Assembly: GCA_023387935.1 (NCBI GenBank)
Contig: JAEWHG010000197.1
Span: 1-7,924 of the forward strand
Length of the DNA stretch: 7,924 nucleotides
Direction: 5' to 3'
Origin: Bacillota bacterium
Lineage (GTDB): Bacteria > Bacillota > Clostridia > Peptostreptococcales > Natronincolaceae
Both the position numbers and the translations under genes were made by a program. Shown here one piece after another: positions 7,059 through 7,924 of this stretch. Under the pieces are notes generated by a model. It was not told where the DNA came from. It was given only the letters and a program-made list of their open reading frames with translations, and searched no databases. Positions within the stretch are counted from its first letter, which is position 1. Every line of letters starts with the position of its first letter.

Positions 7059-7064
7059 TCTAAG
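7051..7064. repeat. Near-palindromic site, copy 2 (inverted repeat partner of 6862-6875)
   Basis: TTAGTCGATCTAAG contains arms TTAG and CTAA around TCGAT and is the exact reverse complement of 6862-6875, 175 bp away. It lies just after the stop codon of the 217-aa gene and overlaps the -35 box of a candidate promoter. The outer flanks of the two copies do not match, so the shared unit is 14 bp. Confidence 0.6.
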
Positions 7065-7067
7065 CTA

Positions 7068-7721
7068 CTAACTAAGTTTAGGTAGCTTGCGGTTTAAGGC
7101 ATCTAATGTAGCCTTAACTACAGCTTCTCTTACATCGCCCTTAATTAGGGCATTTCCTAATAGTACTTCTTCATATTCTGAGGAGATCACTCCTACAGCT
7201 ACAAGAACTGCATCTTGCTTTCCTATTCTAACTCTTTCTATATCTTCAATTGCAAACATATGCCCTCTATCAATATATTGATGAATCGCATTTAATGTTG
7301 CATTAGCTAAAATTCTATAAGTATTAGATAAAGTATTCGGACCAGCTTCTTCTGCCTTATATACTTCATCATCATATTTTAATGTTACTTCTGTCCTTAT
7401 TTGGTTTCCCTTTATTGTATAGTCAATACCTTCGATTTGTAGCCTATTATTATCCTTGACAAAATCTGTATCATTTCCATACTCAATTTGAGCAATACTG
7501 ACTTTTTTATGATCAAAATCCAAATCAAATTTTGCGCTCATAATAGACTGAATATCTCTTGAAATTTGCTTTGGATTTCTTTTGGTAGTAGCAACAATAT
7601 GTATTTCTTCTATATTAAAATTTTCCATATTCTCAGCTACAACTACTTTCGTAAAAAGAACCCCTGGTATACATTTTAATATTTTTTCTATTTCTACAGA
7701 TAAGCTCTGTGTATTTTCCAT
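7068..7721 (-). CDS. Conserved protein of unknown function, 217 aa
   Basis: I do not recognise a named family. The protein looks soluble, with no signal peptide or membrane segment. It has two visible parts. Residues 1-80 hold a helix, a strand (TKVVVAE at 24-30), EEIHIVATTKRNPKQI at 38-53 and DHKKVSIAQIE at 70-80, a pattern like a small ACT- or BON-sized alpha/beta domain. Residues 95-217 contain two similar halves, each with strands followed by an A-T-L-x-A-I/L helix: ANATLNAIHQYI at 139-150 and VKATLDALNR at 202-211. The second part includes a VLVAVGVIS strand at 172-180. This suggests an internal duplication, which is inference. The start is ATG 7721, because GGGGGAG (7729-7735) ends 7 nt before it. 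A TTG at 7745 would lie upstream of that SD and has none. Similar proteins occur in Clostridia as far as I recall. The gene precedes the HD-GYP region on the same strand. Confidence 0.75.
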   Translation of the reverse strand: MENTQSLSVEIEKILKCIPGVLFTKVVVAENMENFNIEEIHIVATTKRNPKQISRDIQSIMSAKFDLDFDHKKVSIAQIEYGNDTDFVKDNNRLQIEGIDYTIKGNQIRTEVTLKYDDEVYKAEEAGPNTLSNTYRILANATLNAIHQYIDRGHMFAIEDIERVRIGKQDAVLVAVGVISSEYEEVLLGNALIKGDVREAVVKATLDALNRKLPKLS

Positions 7722-7756
7722 ATAATTTCTCCCCCATATATCCAAATAAATTTCAT

Positions 7757-7784
7757 ATTCTATTCACTAGTATTAGGAATTCAA
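7757..7784 (-). promoter_or_regulatory. Candidate sigma-A promoter for the 217-aa protein gene
   Basis: The minus strand reads TTGAAT (7779-7784), 16 nt, TAGAAT (7757-7762), with 4 of 6 and 5 of 6 consensus matches. The predicted start of transcription is about 28 nt before ATG 7721, a sensible leader that keeps the SD at 7729-7735. The spacer to the upstream terminator is highly AT-rich, so other matches could serve. Confidence 0.4.
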
Positions 7785-7901
7785 CACCAACAACATATAT
7801 TCTACAATATTCCACTTTTTCCTTCTATTTTTATTGTAATATTTATATTTTATAGAGACTTTTAAAAATTTTGTTATTTTATTTTCTATAAAATAGTAAA
7901 A

Positions 7902-7924
7902 CAGGATGGTCTTAAACCATCCTG
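7902..7924 (-). terminator. Intrinsic terminator of a gene beyond the right edge
   Basis: A perfect 9-bp stem (7902-7910 with 7916-7924) with five G/C pairs and a 5-nt loop is followed on the minus strand by TTTTACTATTTTAT. It reaches the last base of the window, so the stem may be longer. It marks the end of an upstream minus-strand unit and the start of the operon described here. From 7785 to 7901 I see nothing but AT-rich sequence. Confidence 0.7.

Noticed and set aside
6949..7067. Cyclic di-GMP (GEMM) riboswitch before the HD-GYP operon
   Set aside because: The GC-rich leader invited this idea, but I could not find the conserved GEMM core or its paired helices in the sequence.
7087..7281. 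Plus-strand ORF within the 217-aa gene
   Set aside because: It is a shadow of the minus-strand gene, with no ribosome binding site or recognisable domain.

Overview
The window is AT-rich, and every gene I can support lies on the minus strand, so the text order runs from 7924 down to 1. The base composition, the strong GAGG-type ribosome binding sites, frequent TTG starts, a clostridial-type SecA and a dCache sensor suggest a low-GC Firmicute of the class Clostridia, perhaps Alkaliphilus-like. The genus is inference only.

Layout in transcription order. A 9-bp hairpin with a U-rich tail (7902-7924) looks like the terminator of a gene beyond the right edge. Next come a candidate sigma-A promoter (7757-7784) and a conserved protein of unknown function, 217 aa (7068-7721). 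The following roughly 230-bp spacer is the least explained part of the window. It holds two inverted copies of a 14-bp near-palindrome, a GC-rich stretch with short repeats and a hairpin, and a 21-codon ORF with a good ribosome binding site that would encode an amphipathic peptide. Then come a membrane-anchored HD-GYP phosphohydrolase (5534-6838) and a DUF5317-type membrane protein (4889-5494), 39 nt apart and closed by a hairpin at 4818-4840. Together they form a probable signalling operon.

A new candidate promoter (4730-4758) drives secA (2011-4686), followed 16 nt later by prfB (884-1994). This is the widespread secA-prfB pair. prfB carries the classic programmed +1 frameshift: a 25-codon leader ends CTT TGA C behind an internal Shine-Dalgarno element, so full-length RF2 is 369 aa and not the 333 aa of the downstream frame alone. 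A hairpin containing the prfB stop codon probably terminates the unit. Last, the first 236 codons of a dCache-type transmembrane sensor, probably a chemoreceptor, run off the left edge (1-710).

The housekeeping pair covers protein export (SecA) and translation termination (RF2). The region to its right appears to be a cyclic-dinucleotide signalling module, possibly with its own small peptide. Start-codon choice matters here: for secA, the DUF5317 gene and the 217-aa gene, the longest ORF begins inside or upstream of the Shine-Dalgarno sequence, and the true start is a few codons further in. No rRNA, tRNA, CRISPR array or recognisable transposase is present, and no gene-free stretch exceeds 300 bases.
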